Assembly (NCBI GenBank): GCA_028684405.1
Contig: JAQUGA010000012.1
Location: 1-26,035, forward strand
Origin: Bacteroidales bacterium
GTDB taxonomy: Bacteria; Bacteroidota; Bacteroidia; Bacteroidales; WCHB1-69
Reading direction: 5' to 3'
DNA length: 26,035 nucleotides
A model generated the notes under the pieces. That model saw nothing but the letters and a program-made list of their open reading frames with translations, was not told the origin of the DNA and searched no databases. Numbering within the stretch: the stretch's first letter is position 1; each line of letters opens with the position of its first letter. A program made the translations under genes and the position numbers. Positions 8,516 to 17,600 of the stretch are shown in pieces.

Positions 8516-8538
8516 CACTCAAATTAAAACCTGTCATT

Positions 8539-9561
8539 TTGAAGAAAATAAGAAATATTATAAAACTCGTAATTTTTCTTGGAATCGGAATTTTTTTTGT
8601 ATGGATTTTTGTTCGCAAACTCAGCCCGGAGCAAATTGATGAAATATTTCAATCAGTACGAAATGCCGATTACCGTTGGCTGATATTGTCTTTTTTTATT
8701 GGTATACTAAGCCATGTTGCCCGAGCATATCGTTCGGTTTTATTGCTCCGCCCTATGGGTTATAAAATAGGATTCCGAAATTCATTTTTTGCTGTCATGG
8801 TTGGGTATTTGGCAAATTTGGCAGTACCTCGGCTTGGCGAAGTGCTTAGATGTTCGTTCTTGCAAAAGTACAACAACATTCCTTTTCAAAAATCTTTTGG
8901 AACCATCATTACCGAAAGAGCCATCGATTTGGTCATTTTTGTTGTTTTGATAACCGCCGGGCTTTTATTAGAATTTGAGCGACTTTACGGATATGTAAAC
9001 CGAATGGTCATTTCACCTCTTCAAAACAAGGCAGAATCGGCTTTGGGCAACATAATGATATATATTTTAATCGGTATTTTTGTCCTAATTCTCATGTTTT
9101 TTATCATCTACTGGAAGAGACTCAACAAGCTATCTTTTTTCCAAAAATTCAAATCTTTAGCATGGGGTTTTGTCGAAGGAATTACCTCTGTTGCGCGCCT
9201 GGAAAAACCTTTTTTATTCATATTTCTCACCATTTCCATCTGGATGTCCTATTTTTTCATGACCTATGTAGCCTTCTTTGCTTTTGCCGAATTGGCTCAT
9301 TTGCCCGCTTTGGCTGCATTTTCGTGTCTCAATTTTGGAACCATCGCCTTTATGCTGGTACAAGGTGGAATTGGAATTTATCCTGCTATTATTGCAGAAA
9401 CATTGTCATTGTATGATGCTCCGGTTACGGTTGCGTATGCTGCAGGATGGGTTGGTTGGAGTATACAAACTCTGATGATTATTATTTTGGGACTTGCTTC
9501 TGTTATTATTGCATCATTAACAACACCAAAAAATGGAAAAAAATCAAACGATAATAAATAG
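8539..9561 (+). CDS. Lysylphosphatidylglycerol synthase TM-like (UPF0104/AglD-type) flippase-like membrane protein
   Basis: Integral inner-membrane protein of 340 residues with about 8 hydrophobic segments. It belongs to the family annotated as 'lysylphosphatidylglycerol synthase transmembrane region' or flippase-like: the sequence after the first membrane segment (HVARAYRSVLLLRPMGYKI), GYLANLAVPRLGEVLRC and ITERAIDLVIF carry the family's conserved polar residues (R, P-R-GE, ERxxD). There is no C-terminal aminoacyl-transfer domain, so it is not a complete MprF; members are thought to act in lipid or lipid-linked transport, but no role is proven here. The frame opens at 8488, but a promoter overlaps that site, so I prefer the TTG at 8539 (followed by KKIRNIIK). 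Its last 29 nt overlap rfaE2, suggesting coupled translation. Confidence 0.8.
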   Translation: MKKIRNIIKLVIFLGIGIFFVWIFVRKLSPEQIDEIFQSVRNADYRWLILSFFIGILSHVARAYRSVLLLRPMGYKIGFRNSFFAVMVGYLANLAVPRLGEVLRCSFLQKYNNIPFQKSFGTIITERAIDLVIFVVLITAGLLLEFERLYGYVNRMVISPLQNKAESALGNIMIYILIGIFVLILMFFIIYWKRLNKLSFFQKFKSLAWGFVEGITSVARLEKPFLFIFLTISIWMSYFFMTYVAFFAFAELAHLPALAAFSCLNFGTIAFMLVQGGIGIYPAIIAETLSLYDAPVTVAYAAGWVGWSIQTLMIIILGLASVIIASLTTPKNGKKSNDNK

Positions 9562-10027
9562 AATTTTCACCGCAGATTCCATTTCTCAGAAACTTGCTTA
9601 TTGGCAGTTTAAAGGGAAAAAAATTGTCTTCACAAATGGATGTTTTGATGTTTTACATTTGGGTCATGTCGAATACTTATCAAAAGCAGCTGAATTAGGA
9701 GACATTTTAATAATTGGCTTAAATTCAGATGCTTCGGTCAAACGACTAAAAGGCGCCAACCGCCCCATCAATCCTGAACATGCTCGTGCATTCATACTTG
9801 CTTCTTTGCGTTTTGTGGATGCTGTTATTTTCTTTGATGAAGACACTCCCTATAATTTAATAAAGCTTATTCAGCCCGATATTTTAGTAAAAGGAAACGA
9901 TTATAAACCAGAAGATATTGTTGGCTATGATATTGTAAGCGCTAAAGGTGGAGAAGTAAAAACAGTGGAGCTTGTGGAGGGTTTCTCTTCAAGTTTGATT
10001 ATTGAAAAAATGAAATCCGAAAAATAA
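9533..10027 (+). CDS. rfaE2: D-glycero-beta-D-manno-heptose 1-phosphate adenylyltransferase
   Basis: Cytidylyltransferase-like nucleotidyltransferase of 164 residues that adenylates heptose-1-phosphate to ADP-heptose for the LPS inner core. Evidence: VFTNGCFDVLHLGHVEYL (about 32-49) contains the HxGH nucleotide-binding motif (42-45), followed by GLNSDASVKRLKG, RPINPEHARAFILASLRFVDAVIFF and GNDYKPEDIVG, all typical of RfaE2 (the C-terminal half of E. coli HldE). The usual GxSTTxII segment reads GFSSSLIIEKM. The kinase half (RfaE1) is not in the window, so the enzyme is of the split type. It overlaps the flippase-like gene by 29 nt and is followed 28 nt later by the PAS gene. Confidence 0.93.
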   Translation: MEKNQTIINRIFTADSISQKLAYWQFKGKKIVFTNGCFDVLHLGHVEYLSKAAELGDILIIGLNSDASVKRLKGANRPINPEHARAFILASLRFVDAVIFFDEDTPYNLIKLIQPDILVKGNDYKPEDIVGYDIVSAKGGEVKTVELVEGFSSSLIIEKMKSEK

Positions 10028-10055
10028 TCTAATCCAAAATTCTAAAGAAAAACTT

Positions 10056-10403
10056 ATGAAAAACGAAAACCCTAATTGGATGGAAGAACTTCCTGTTGCC
10101 GTAACTGTTTGCGATACGGAATCAAAAGTAATTGCAATGAATCAAAAATCACAAAAAACTTTTGCAAAATGGGGCGGCGAAAAATTACTCGGAGAATCAT
10201 TGATGCCCTGCCATCCAGAGCATGCCCAAGAAAAAATAAAGAAATTAATGAGCAGTGGAAACATCAACGCCTACACCATCGAAAAAAATGGAGTTCGCAA
10301 ACTTATTTATCAATGTCCATGGTTTGAAAATGGAGAGCAAAAAGGACTGGTTGAGTTATCCTTGGAACTTCCAAACGACATGCCTCATTTTGTTAGAAAA
10401 TAA
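10056..10403 (+). CDS. Small single-PAS-domain protein
   Basis: 115 residues that look like one PAS fold and nothing else: a PAS start (LPVAVTVCDTESKVIAMNQKS), a conserved LLGESLMPCHPEHAQEKI segment, and the beta-sheet end (YTIEKNGVRKLIYQCPWF followed by GLVELSLELP). The CHPE motif resembles PAS modules found in or beside DUF438/hemerythrin-type proteins. There is no kinase, cyclase or DNA-binding output domain, no signal peptide and no membrane segment, so it would be a soluble sensor or ligand/cofactor-binding protein acting through a partner. It lies 28 nt downstream of rfaE2 and probably shares its transcript; no link to heptose synthesis follows from the sequence. Confidence 0.75.
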   Translation: MKNENPNWMEELPVAVTVCDTESKVIAMNQKSQKTFAKWGGEKLLGESLMPCHPEHAQEKIKKLMSSGNINAYTIEKNGVRKLIYQCPWFENGEQKGLVELSLELPNDMPHFVRK

Positions 10404-10462
10404 AAGCAGTTTTTCGTATGACAAAACCTGTTTTAGTATTCCTAAAAACACATTAGCAATTA

Positions 10463-11785
10463 TTAAAACAAGAATCCTGTATTAATGTAAAATGAACCTT
10501 TGCTGTTATCCTGATTATTAAGAGCCTTACCATATTCAAAAGCTACAATAAAATTTTGGTTCATAATAAATCTAAAACCTGCACCGGTTGAAAGATGAAA
10601 ATCTTCGGGTTTATCAGCTAATATTTTAATATCATTGTAATTATAATTTTCTAAAGGCGACAAGTCTACCTGTTTAAAACTTCTTACACCATCAAAAAAG
10701 CCACTTAAGTTTAAGGCAATATTTTGGTTAAACAGCTTAAAATCGACAAATTTCCATCTAAGTTCGGTATTAAAAAACCCAACCTGTAGCGATTGAACTC
10801 TGTTTCTAATCAGGCCCCGAACGGTTCTGTATCCGCCAAAACCATCATAATCGTTAAATGGACCTACAACAGTATGAAAAGGCATTACATAAAAAGGGGC
10901 ATCCCCAATAAACCCTTGATAATTGAGCCTGTATGCAAAAGTTAGCTTATCGGAAACCAAAGGCACGTAATGACGAAATACAAAATGAAGCTTAAAATAG
11001 CTTTTTGATGTACCCAATAGTTCGGGCGCAGCTATGGCGTGAGTTTCGGCCCATAACCCTTTTGTTGGATTGGCTTCAACGTTTCGGGTGTCAAAAACAA
11101 ATCCAAAGCGAACAGCAGAAGAATAACCGCCTTCGGCATCTTTTTTATCGATAATATTGTTTTCAACGTAAATATCGTATAGCGATTTTCCTGCAAAATC
11201 ATCTTTATTAAAGCGTTCTGTTTTAAAATAATTTAAGTGATAACCAGCTACCCACGAAAAGCCAGAGATTATTTTACCCGTAAAATCAGTTTTAAAAGAG
11301 TAAACCGTTCTACCGTGCCTGTAGAATGCTGTCGGTAGGTCTTTGTCGTAATACGTTTGATACCCATTAAAACCGTAGAAGTCTAACGCTTTATCGTTTG
11401 AAAAATTCCCAGCAATACTCATTCTTGTGTTTTTTATCAAGGTTTTATTGTCGTATCTAATATCAAACTTATAAGATCCTTTTGTATATGCCGAAGCCTC
11501 AAAATACCACTGCGATTTAGGGTTTGGATACCACGAGCCATCGCCAAAATTATATATATTGAGCAAGGCTCCGTATTGAAACCCTTTATCTTGGTCAAAT
11601 GCAATTACAGGCAAGGGCCCGAAAGAAATTCCTTTCTTAATAATATCTTCCTTCGTTTTGGTCTTTGATTTGGTTGTATCAGCTAAACTATATAAATTTA
11701 TATTTCTTAATTCATTAGCATAGGCACTACTAATGCTCAGTTCTGCACAAAACAGAAGGAAAACAATGATGATCGTGTTTTTCAT
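10463..11785 (-). CDS. Omp85/surface-antigen (BamA-like) outer-membrane barrel protein
   Basis: 440 residues with an N-terminal signal peptide (hydrophobic about 3-16, cleavage probably near SSAYA, 20-24). The mature part opens with a charged linker and then a surface-antigen/Omp85-like barrel: SFGPLPVIAFDQDKGFQYGA, repeated aromatic beta strands, RFGFVFDTRNVEANPTKGLW (the D-x-R-N...P-x-x-G motif of Omp85 barrels), GYRTVRGLIRNR (matching the R-G conserved lid-loop region) and a C-terminal strand ending in Phe (INTGFLF), expected for Bam-inserted barrels. POTRA domains are missing, so it is not BamA or TamA; it resembles short single-barrel members. The start overlaps the acyltransferase stop by 4 nt (ATGA), so the two genes are probably translationally coupled. 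Substrate unknown. Confidence 0.82.
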   Translation of the reverse strand: MKNTIIIVFLLFCAELSISSAYANELRNINLYSLADTTKSKTKTKEDIIKKGISFGPLPVIAFDQDKGFQYGALLNIYNFGDGSWYPNPKSQWYFEASAYTKGSYKFDIRYDNKTLIKNTRMSIAGNFSNDKALDFYGFNGYQTYYDKDLPTAFYRHGRTVYSFKTDFTGKIISGFSWVAGYHLNYFKTERFNKDDFAGKSLYDIYVENNIIDKKDAEGGYSSAVRFGFVFDTRNVEANPTKGLWAETHAIAAPELLGTSKSYFKLHFVFRHYVPLVSDKLTFAYRLNYQGFIGDAPFYVMPFHTVVGPFNDYDGFGGYRTVRGLIRNRVQSLQVGFFNTELRWKFVDFKLFNQNIALNLSGFFDGVRSFKQVDLSPLENYNYNDIKILADKPEDFHLSTGAGFRFIMNQNFIVAFEYGKALNNQDNSKGSFYINTGFLF

Positions 11786-13089
11786 TTGATAAGATTTAGG
11801 ATACTGTTTTTTAATTGATTGTATTTTGTTGCAATGTCTTTGTTTCTTATGTATCGGAAGTCGGATGCTAAGATACGTACAAATTCAGAATAAATATAAA
11901 AGTATTTAGGAAGAAAAATTAAAGATAATATTACAAGTAGAGTTACAAACCAATCAAGAAAAACAAAGGAAAGGATAGTCCATAAAATAAAAAAGATTGT
12001 ATTTAAAACCAATGAATTAGCAAAGCGAGCTGTATTCCAAAATGTTTTGTCTTTGATTTTTGGGATTAAAAACAGCTCCGAAAGAATTATGTTGGGATAT
12101 AAAACAACAGATAGTACGTAAAAAGGTAATCCCAAAAGGGCAAGCAAAGAGTTGAAAAACAGATTGGCTTTAGTATTGGGATTAGCGATAGATTTTATGC
12201 TAATTTTCGCTTTTTTTCTGTCATCCATAAAACGATCCGCTTGTCTGAATAATATTTCTGCTTCTTGAGGATTTGTGTTTTTAAGTTCTGTGATTTTAGA
12301 TGAAATCTCTCTGTTTTTATTAAATCGTTTTAAGATTTCATTTTCATTAATATTGCCGGTTAAAAGCTTTGTAAGTTCCCAAATAGCATCATAATCATCG
12401 GTTTGATTAATATACAGAATTGTTTCGGCCAGCTTACATCTAATTTCTTCTCTAATGCCAACATTTATCTGGTATTCAGATTTGTCGGGATTGCTATTTA
12501 TATATTCGGTAACATTTATAATATCACCAACAAACATCAGCAATGTGCTTTGGTATCTGTAATAATCGCCATATTCAACACCGATTGGCAGAATATATAA
12601 ATTATCGTCATTCTTAATTTTATCGCTAGCACTAAGTGCAATGCGAAGAATGCCTTTCCCAATCGGCAATAAGTCGTGTTTGCTTCTGTGAGCTCCTTCG
12701 GGGAAAATATGTACTTTTTTGCCATCAGCAAGTACATTTGCAACAATATCTATCGTCTCTTCCGATTTTTTTACATTACTAATACCATTACGTATTCTGA
12801 AAATTGGCAAAATTTTGGCAAAACGCAGGAATTTTCTGACAGACTTATTTATAAATATATCTCCCCGAGCAATAAAAACCTTGGGCTCTTTGTTTATAGC
12901 CAGTATATTTATCGCATCCATCAATGCATTGCTATGATTTGTAGCAAGTATAACAGATCTATCTTTAGGGATTTTATCCAATCCTACAATTGCTGTCTTT
13001 TTATAGGCACTTTTAACTTTAAGATCTACAAAAAACCGAGCTATTCTATATCCTATAGTATTATCGTATATATTCCTTTTTTCGCCCAT
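11782..13089 (-). CDS. PlsC-type 1-acyl-glycerol-3-phosphate acyltransferase family protein
   Basis: 435-residue membrane-associated acyltransferase. The catalytic PlsC-type domain (about 30-200) has motif I NHSNALMD (N51-H52, D58), a central FIARGDIF segment and motif III FPEGAHR (129-135), as in LPA/glycerolipid acyltransferases. The C-terminal half adds a charged, probably helical region (about 210-300) and hydrophobic segments around 305-405 (for example NSLLALLGLPFYVLSVVLYP), so it is longer than housekeeping PlsC (about 240 aa) and resembles the longer Bacteroidetes variety. It probably transfers acyl groups onto a lysophospholipid or related acceptor; the exact acceptor is not evident. 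One base separates the upstream transporter stop from its ATG, and its stop overlaps the Omp85-like gene. Confidence 0.85.
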   Translation of the reverse strand: MGEKRNIYDNTIGYRIARFFVDLKVKSAYKKTAIVGLDKIPKDRSVILATNHSNALMDAINILAINKEPKVFIARGDIFINKSVRKFLRFAKILPIFRIRNGISNVKKSEETIDIVANVLADGKKVHIFPEGAHRSKHDLLPIGKGILRIALSASDKIKNDDNLYILPIGVEYGDYYRYQSTLLMFVGDIINVTEYINSNPDKSEYQINVGIREEIRCKLAETILYINQTDDYDAIWELTKLLTGNINENEILKRFNKNREISSKITELKNTNPQEAEILFRQADRFMDDRKKAKISIKSIANPNTKANLFFNSLLALLGLPFYVLSVVLYPNIILSELFLIPKIKDKTFWNTARFANSLVLNTIFFILWTILSFVFLDWFVTLLVILSLIFLPKYFYIYSEFVRILASDFRYIRNKDIATKYNQLKNSILNLIK

Positions 13090-13090
13090 T

Positions 13091-14038
13091 TTATATTTGT
13101 TTATTTCTTAAAAACAAAGCAGCTACGCCCAATCCGGAAACAATATGCCATATTCCCCACCAGGCAGTTATAAAAAGCATTCCTCCGTTCATAAGTTCGG
13201 GTGGAAATATTTTAGGATTAAAAAGCAATACCAAACCCAAACCCGAATTTTGAATTCCCGTTTCTATGGTTAGTGTTCTGCGGTCTTTTTTGGGAAGTTT
13301 AGTTAGCGTTGCAGCACTGTAACCTAATAGAAGGGCGATGGCGTTGTGTACAAGTACAATAAAAAACACAAACCAAATGTATTTCATTATCATAGAAAGA
13401 TTATTTCCCATAGCTAGTATAACCATAGCAATAAAGAAAATTATTGAAAAATACTGCAAAGGTTTTTTTAGCTTATTGGCAAACTTAGGGAAGTATTTTG
13501 AGGTCAAGAGTCCAAGTATTAGAGGTATTCCTAATAAAAGGAAAACAATATAAAACATGTCTAAAAAATTAATCTCTAATGTTTGTAGAGCAACATTCGC
13601 TTGATTGTTTAGATATGTGGTATATAAACCACCCCAAAACGCAAAGTTAAAGGGAGTTGTAACTGGAGCAAAAGCTGTACTAAAAGCGGTTAGTGTTATG
13701 GATAGTTCAGAATTCCCTTTTGAGAGAGAAGTTATGAAGTTTGAAATATTTCCTCCAGGACACGAAGCAACTAATATCATTCCCATAGCTATCATCGGAG
13801 TTATATAGTTGTTTAAAACAACTACCAAACCAAAAGTGAAAGCAGGTAAAAGAATCCACTGGCTGATAAGACCAATAATTGCCGATTTGGGTTTTAATAT
13901 TACTTCTTTGAAAATTGCAGGTCGTATACCTAGTGCTACTCCGAACATAACAACGGCTAAAACCATATTGATTGCATCTTGGCCTGCTTTTGAAAAATTA
14001 ATCACTAAAGGATCTAAGTTTAGTAGTTGTTCGTACAT
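13091..14038 (-). CDS. Bile acid:sodium symporter (SBF) family transporter
   Basis: 315 residues with about nine hydrophobic membrane segments. Family features: GVALGIRPAIF in an early helix, VASCPGGNISNFITSLSKGN (residues 91-109, the discontinuous Na+-site helix) and TIETGIQNSGLGLVLLF (257-273), where the conserved Glu of the second Na+ site is E259. These identify a BASS/SBF transporter of the ASBT fold in the inner membrane, which imports organic anions with sodium. The substrate cannot be told from sequence; bacterial relatives move bile acids, pantoate or other 2-oxo/organic acids. First gene of a packed operon with the acyltransferase and the Omp85-like protein; a clear -7 box lies upstream. 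Confidence 0.9.
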   Translation of the reverse strand: MYEQLLNLDPLVINFSKAGQDAINMVLAVVMFGVALGIRPAIFKEVILKPKSAIIGLISQWILLPAFTFGLVVVLNNYITPMIAMGMILVASCPGGNISNFITSLSKGNSELSITLTAFSTAFAPVTTPFNFAFWGGLYTTYLNNQANVALQTLEINFLDMFYIVFLLLGIPLILGLLTSKYFPKFANKLKKPLQYFSIIFFIAMVILAMGNNLSMIMKYIWFVFFIVLVHNAIALLLGYSAATLTKLPKKDRRTLTIETGIQNSGLGLVLLFNPKIFPPELMNGGMLFITAWWGIWHIVSGLGVAALFLRNKQI

Positions 14039-14065
14039 ATGATACGTTTTAGTTGTTTAAAAAAT

Positions 14066-14073
14066 CAAAAGTA
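14066..14073 (-). promoter_or_regulatory. -7 box for the SBF-PlsC-Omp85 operon
   Basis: On the minus strand the bases read TACTTTTG, an exact match to TAnnTTTG, 27 nt before the ATG at 14038. An A/T-run lies immediately upstream and no convincing -33 TTTG is seen. Confidence 0.5.
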
Positions 14074-14558
14074 AAAAAAAAACAGTAAGTTATACATGAT
14101 TAATGTTAATAATTACTCTAATTCAAAAAGTATGAAAATTTATGAATTACTGTAAAAGCCTGAAATGTAGAATATTTAGACTAATTGACAAGTATTATCT
14201 TTTCAAGTTGAATAATAATAATTTTATTTGAGACAGATTGAATGATTTAGGACTCGTTATAACTCTTTTCATTCGCAGATAATACTTTCTTAAAAAAATT
14301 TGAATAATCGATGCTTTTAGAAAAAAAACAGTATGCAAACAACATATATCAGTTTCATTGATATGAAAACAGAGAATAATAGGACGGGTTGAATTATCCT
14401 TAAAAATTTCCAAATGATGTGCTTCACTTTATCAAAAAGCAAGAGTTGATTTTCGCAAGCCTGCGTCCTGTTTTTAACCGTTCTAAATAACACACTGACA
14501 AGTAAATAGACGACCAACAATAAGCCGTTATATTTTAGTTAATGGGCTGGGATTTTGC

Positions 14559-14588
14559 TTTGCAGTGTGATTAAAATAACTAACTTTG
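14559..14588 (+). promoter_or_regulatory. Promoter of nifJ
   Basis: TTTG (14559-14562), an 18-nt spacer, then TAACTTTG (14581-14588), an exact TAnnTTTG. The predicted leader before the ATG at 14644 is about 50 nt, AT-rich, without Shine-Dalgarno. Confidence 0.75.
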
Positions 14589-14643
14589 TACAGTTTTAAA
14601 ATAGAATTATAATAGTTATATAAAACATAAATTATTTCAAATT

Positions 14644-17600
14644 ATGACACAAAAGCGTAAATTTTTGACATGCGATGGCAATTATGCTGCCGCTCATGTT
14701 GCTTACATGTTTAGTGAAGTGGCTGCAATTTATCCAATTACACCCTCTTCTAACATGGCTGAGTATGTTGACGAATGGTCGGCATACGGAAGAGAAAATA
14801 TTTTTGGAGACACTGTGAAAGTTGTTGAAATGCAATCCGAAGCTGGTGCTGCTGGAGCAGTTCACGGCTCATTGCAAGCAGGTGCTTTAACTTCCACCTA
14901 CACAGCTTCTCAAGGTTTGTTATTAATGATTCCAAACATGTATAAAATGGCCGGCGAATTATTGCCTGCAGTATTTCATGTTTCAGCCCGTTCTTTAGCT
15001 GCACAAGCACTGTCTATCTTTGGCGACCATAGCGACGTTATGAGTACTCGCCAAACAGGCTTTGCCATGTTGGCTACAGGTTCCGTACAAGAAATTATGG
15101 ACCTTGCTCCTATTGCTCATCTTGCTTCCATTAAATGTCGCGTTCCATTTATGCACTTTTTCGATGGTTTTAGAACTTCTCACGAAATTCAAAAAGTAGA
15201 AGTAGCAGACCAAGAAGTATTGAAAGAGCTTTTAGACAGAGAGGCTTTGAATGAATTCCGCCAAAATGCTTTAAACCCAGAGCATCCTGTTACTCGCGGT
15301 ACTGCCCAAAACCCTGACATCTATTTCCAAACTCGCGAAGTACAAAATAAATTCCACGATGCAGTTCCAGATGTTGTTGAAGATTATATGCAAAAAATCA
15401 ACAAACTTTATGGAACAGAATATCATCCGTTTACATATTATGGACATGCTGAAGCTGAAAACATCCTGGTAGCTATTGGTTCCATTACTGAAACCATAAA
15501 AGAGGTTATTGACTCTTTGGTTGCTAAAGGCGAAAAAGTTGGCTTGATTAGCGTACACTTGTATCGTCCATTCTCTTCAAAATACTTCTTTAATGTTTTG
15601 CCAAAATCAGTAAAACGCATTTGTGTTCTTGACAGAACGAAAGAAACTGGCGCAAATGGAGATCCCTTATATCTTGATGTTGTTGAATTATTCAACACAA
15701 AACAAGAAAGACCTCTCATCATTGGCGGACGATACGGATTAAGCTCGAAAGACACAACCCCAGCACATATCGTTTCTGTTTTCAACAACCTAAAAATGAA
15801 TGAACCAAAACATTTATTCACAGTAGGTATTGTTGATGACGTTACTTTCAAATCTCTTCCTTTGATTCCAGACGTTTCTGTTGTTCCCAAAGGAACTTAC
15901 GAAGCTAAATTTTACGGTTTAGGTTCTGATGGTACTGTTGGTGCAAACAAAAATACGATTAAAATTATTGGAGAAACTACTGATAAATATTGTCAAGCAT
16001 ATTTTGCATATGACTCCAAAAAATCTGGTGGTTTTACAACTTCACATCTGCGTTTTGGCGACAAACCAATTCGTGCTCCTTATTTGATTAATACAGCTGA
16101 CTTTGTAGCTTGTCACGTTCCTGCTTATTTGAATCAGTACGACATGCTTAAGGGTTTGAAAAAAGGGGGAACTTTCCTTCTAAATAGTACTTGGAGCGTA
16201 GAAGAAACAAAAAAACGTCTACCTGACCATATGAAAAAATATTTGGCTCAAAACAATATTTCAATGCATATTATTAATGCTACTGAAATTGCCGAAGAGC
16301 TTGGTTTAGGAAATCGCACCAATACCATTATGCAAAGTGCTTTCTTTAAGCTTTCAAATGTTATTCCATTTGAGCAAGCTACTAAAGAAATGAAAAATGC
16401 GATTGTAAAATCTTATGGTCGTAAAGGTGAAGCAATTGTCAAAATGAATTCTGATGCAGTAGATCGCGGTGCCAACACAACAAAGGTGGAAATTCCTGCA
16501 GAATGGGCAAACATTGTTTTGACCGAAGAGGAAGACCATAGAGACGTTCCTGCATTTATCAAAAACATTATGGAACCCATGACTGCACAACAAGGTGACA
16601 ACCTTCCTGTAAGTGCATTCTTAGGTCGCGAAGACGGTTCATTCCCAGCGGGAACTACGCAATACGAAAAACGTGGTATTGCAGTTAATGTTCCAGAATG
16701 GCTTCACGATAACTGTATACAATGTAATCAATGTGCTTATGTTTGTCCACACGCAGCCATTCGTCCATTCCTTCTTACAGACGAAGAGTTAGCCAATGCT
16801 CCTGCCGATACAAAAACTGTAAAAGCCAATGGTAAAGCTCTTGCCGGATTACAATTTAGAATGCAAGTAAGTGTTTTAGACTGTACAGGTTGCGGTAACT
16901 GTGCTGATATTTGTCCTGCTCCTAATAAAGCACTCGAAATGAAGCATTTAGAAACACAACTTCACGAAGCAGATCGTTGGGAATATATGCACTGCAAAGT
17001 GGGCTACAAAGACACCTTACTTCCAAGAGCACAAAGTGTAAAAAATAGCCAATTTGTTCAACCTCTATTCGAATTCTCGGGAGCTTGTGCAGGTTGCGGC
17101 GAAACTCCATACATCAAAGCCATTACTCAATTGTTTGGCGAACGCATGATTATTGCTAACGCAACAGGCTGTTCCTCCATTTTTGGAGGTTCTGCACCTG
17201 CTACTCCATACACCACCAACTTGAAATCAGGACGTGGACCCGCATGGGCAAACTCTTTATTTGAAGACAATGCTGAATACGGTTTTGGAATGGCTACTGG
17301 TGTTGAACAAATTCGCGAACACATTGCTAACAAGCTGACTCCTGAAATGGAAGGGAACATGAGTGCTGATACTAAAGAAGCCATTAAAAACTGGTTAGAA
17401 AAAATGGATTCAGGAAATGAATCAGTAGATCCATCGAACAAACTTATTGCTTGCTTAGAAAAAGAGAGCAGTCAAGTTGCAAAAGATATGCTCGATTTGA
17501 AACACTATTTCATCCAAAAATCACACTGGATATTTGGTGGAGACGGTTGGGCATACGACATCGGCTACGGTGGTTTAGACCACGTATTAGCTTCAGGTAA

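Larger units (their letters stand above)
14039..14643. other. Intergenic region between the SBF operon and nifJ
   Basis: About 600 nt between divergently transcribed genes. The edges hold promoters for both units (14066-14073 minus, 14559-14588 plus). The interior has only overlapping short minus-strand frames (14195-14413 and 14317-14520) in different phases, with no family I recognise, no RNA gene and no clear terminator. It could be a decayed gene or plain spacer. Confidence 0.5.

Noticed and set aside
10404..10462. Terminator between the convergent PAS and Omp85-like genes
   Set aside because: The only inverted repeat (TTTTAG-tattc-CTAAAA) is a 6-bp AT stem without a good T-run, too weak to call.
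12403..14042. Plus-strand frames opposite the acyltransferase and SBF transporter, including one of 165 codons
   Set aside because: Composition rich in Ile/Tyr/Asn/Ser and no start context; the minus-strand genes carry catalytic motifs.
14632..17441. Many minus-strand frames of 60-150 codons opposite nifJ
   Set aside because: nifJ is a complete conserved protein throughout. The antisense frames are Cys/Phe/Asn-rich with no motif and arise from its codon bias.
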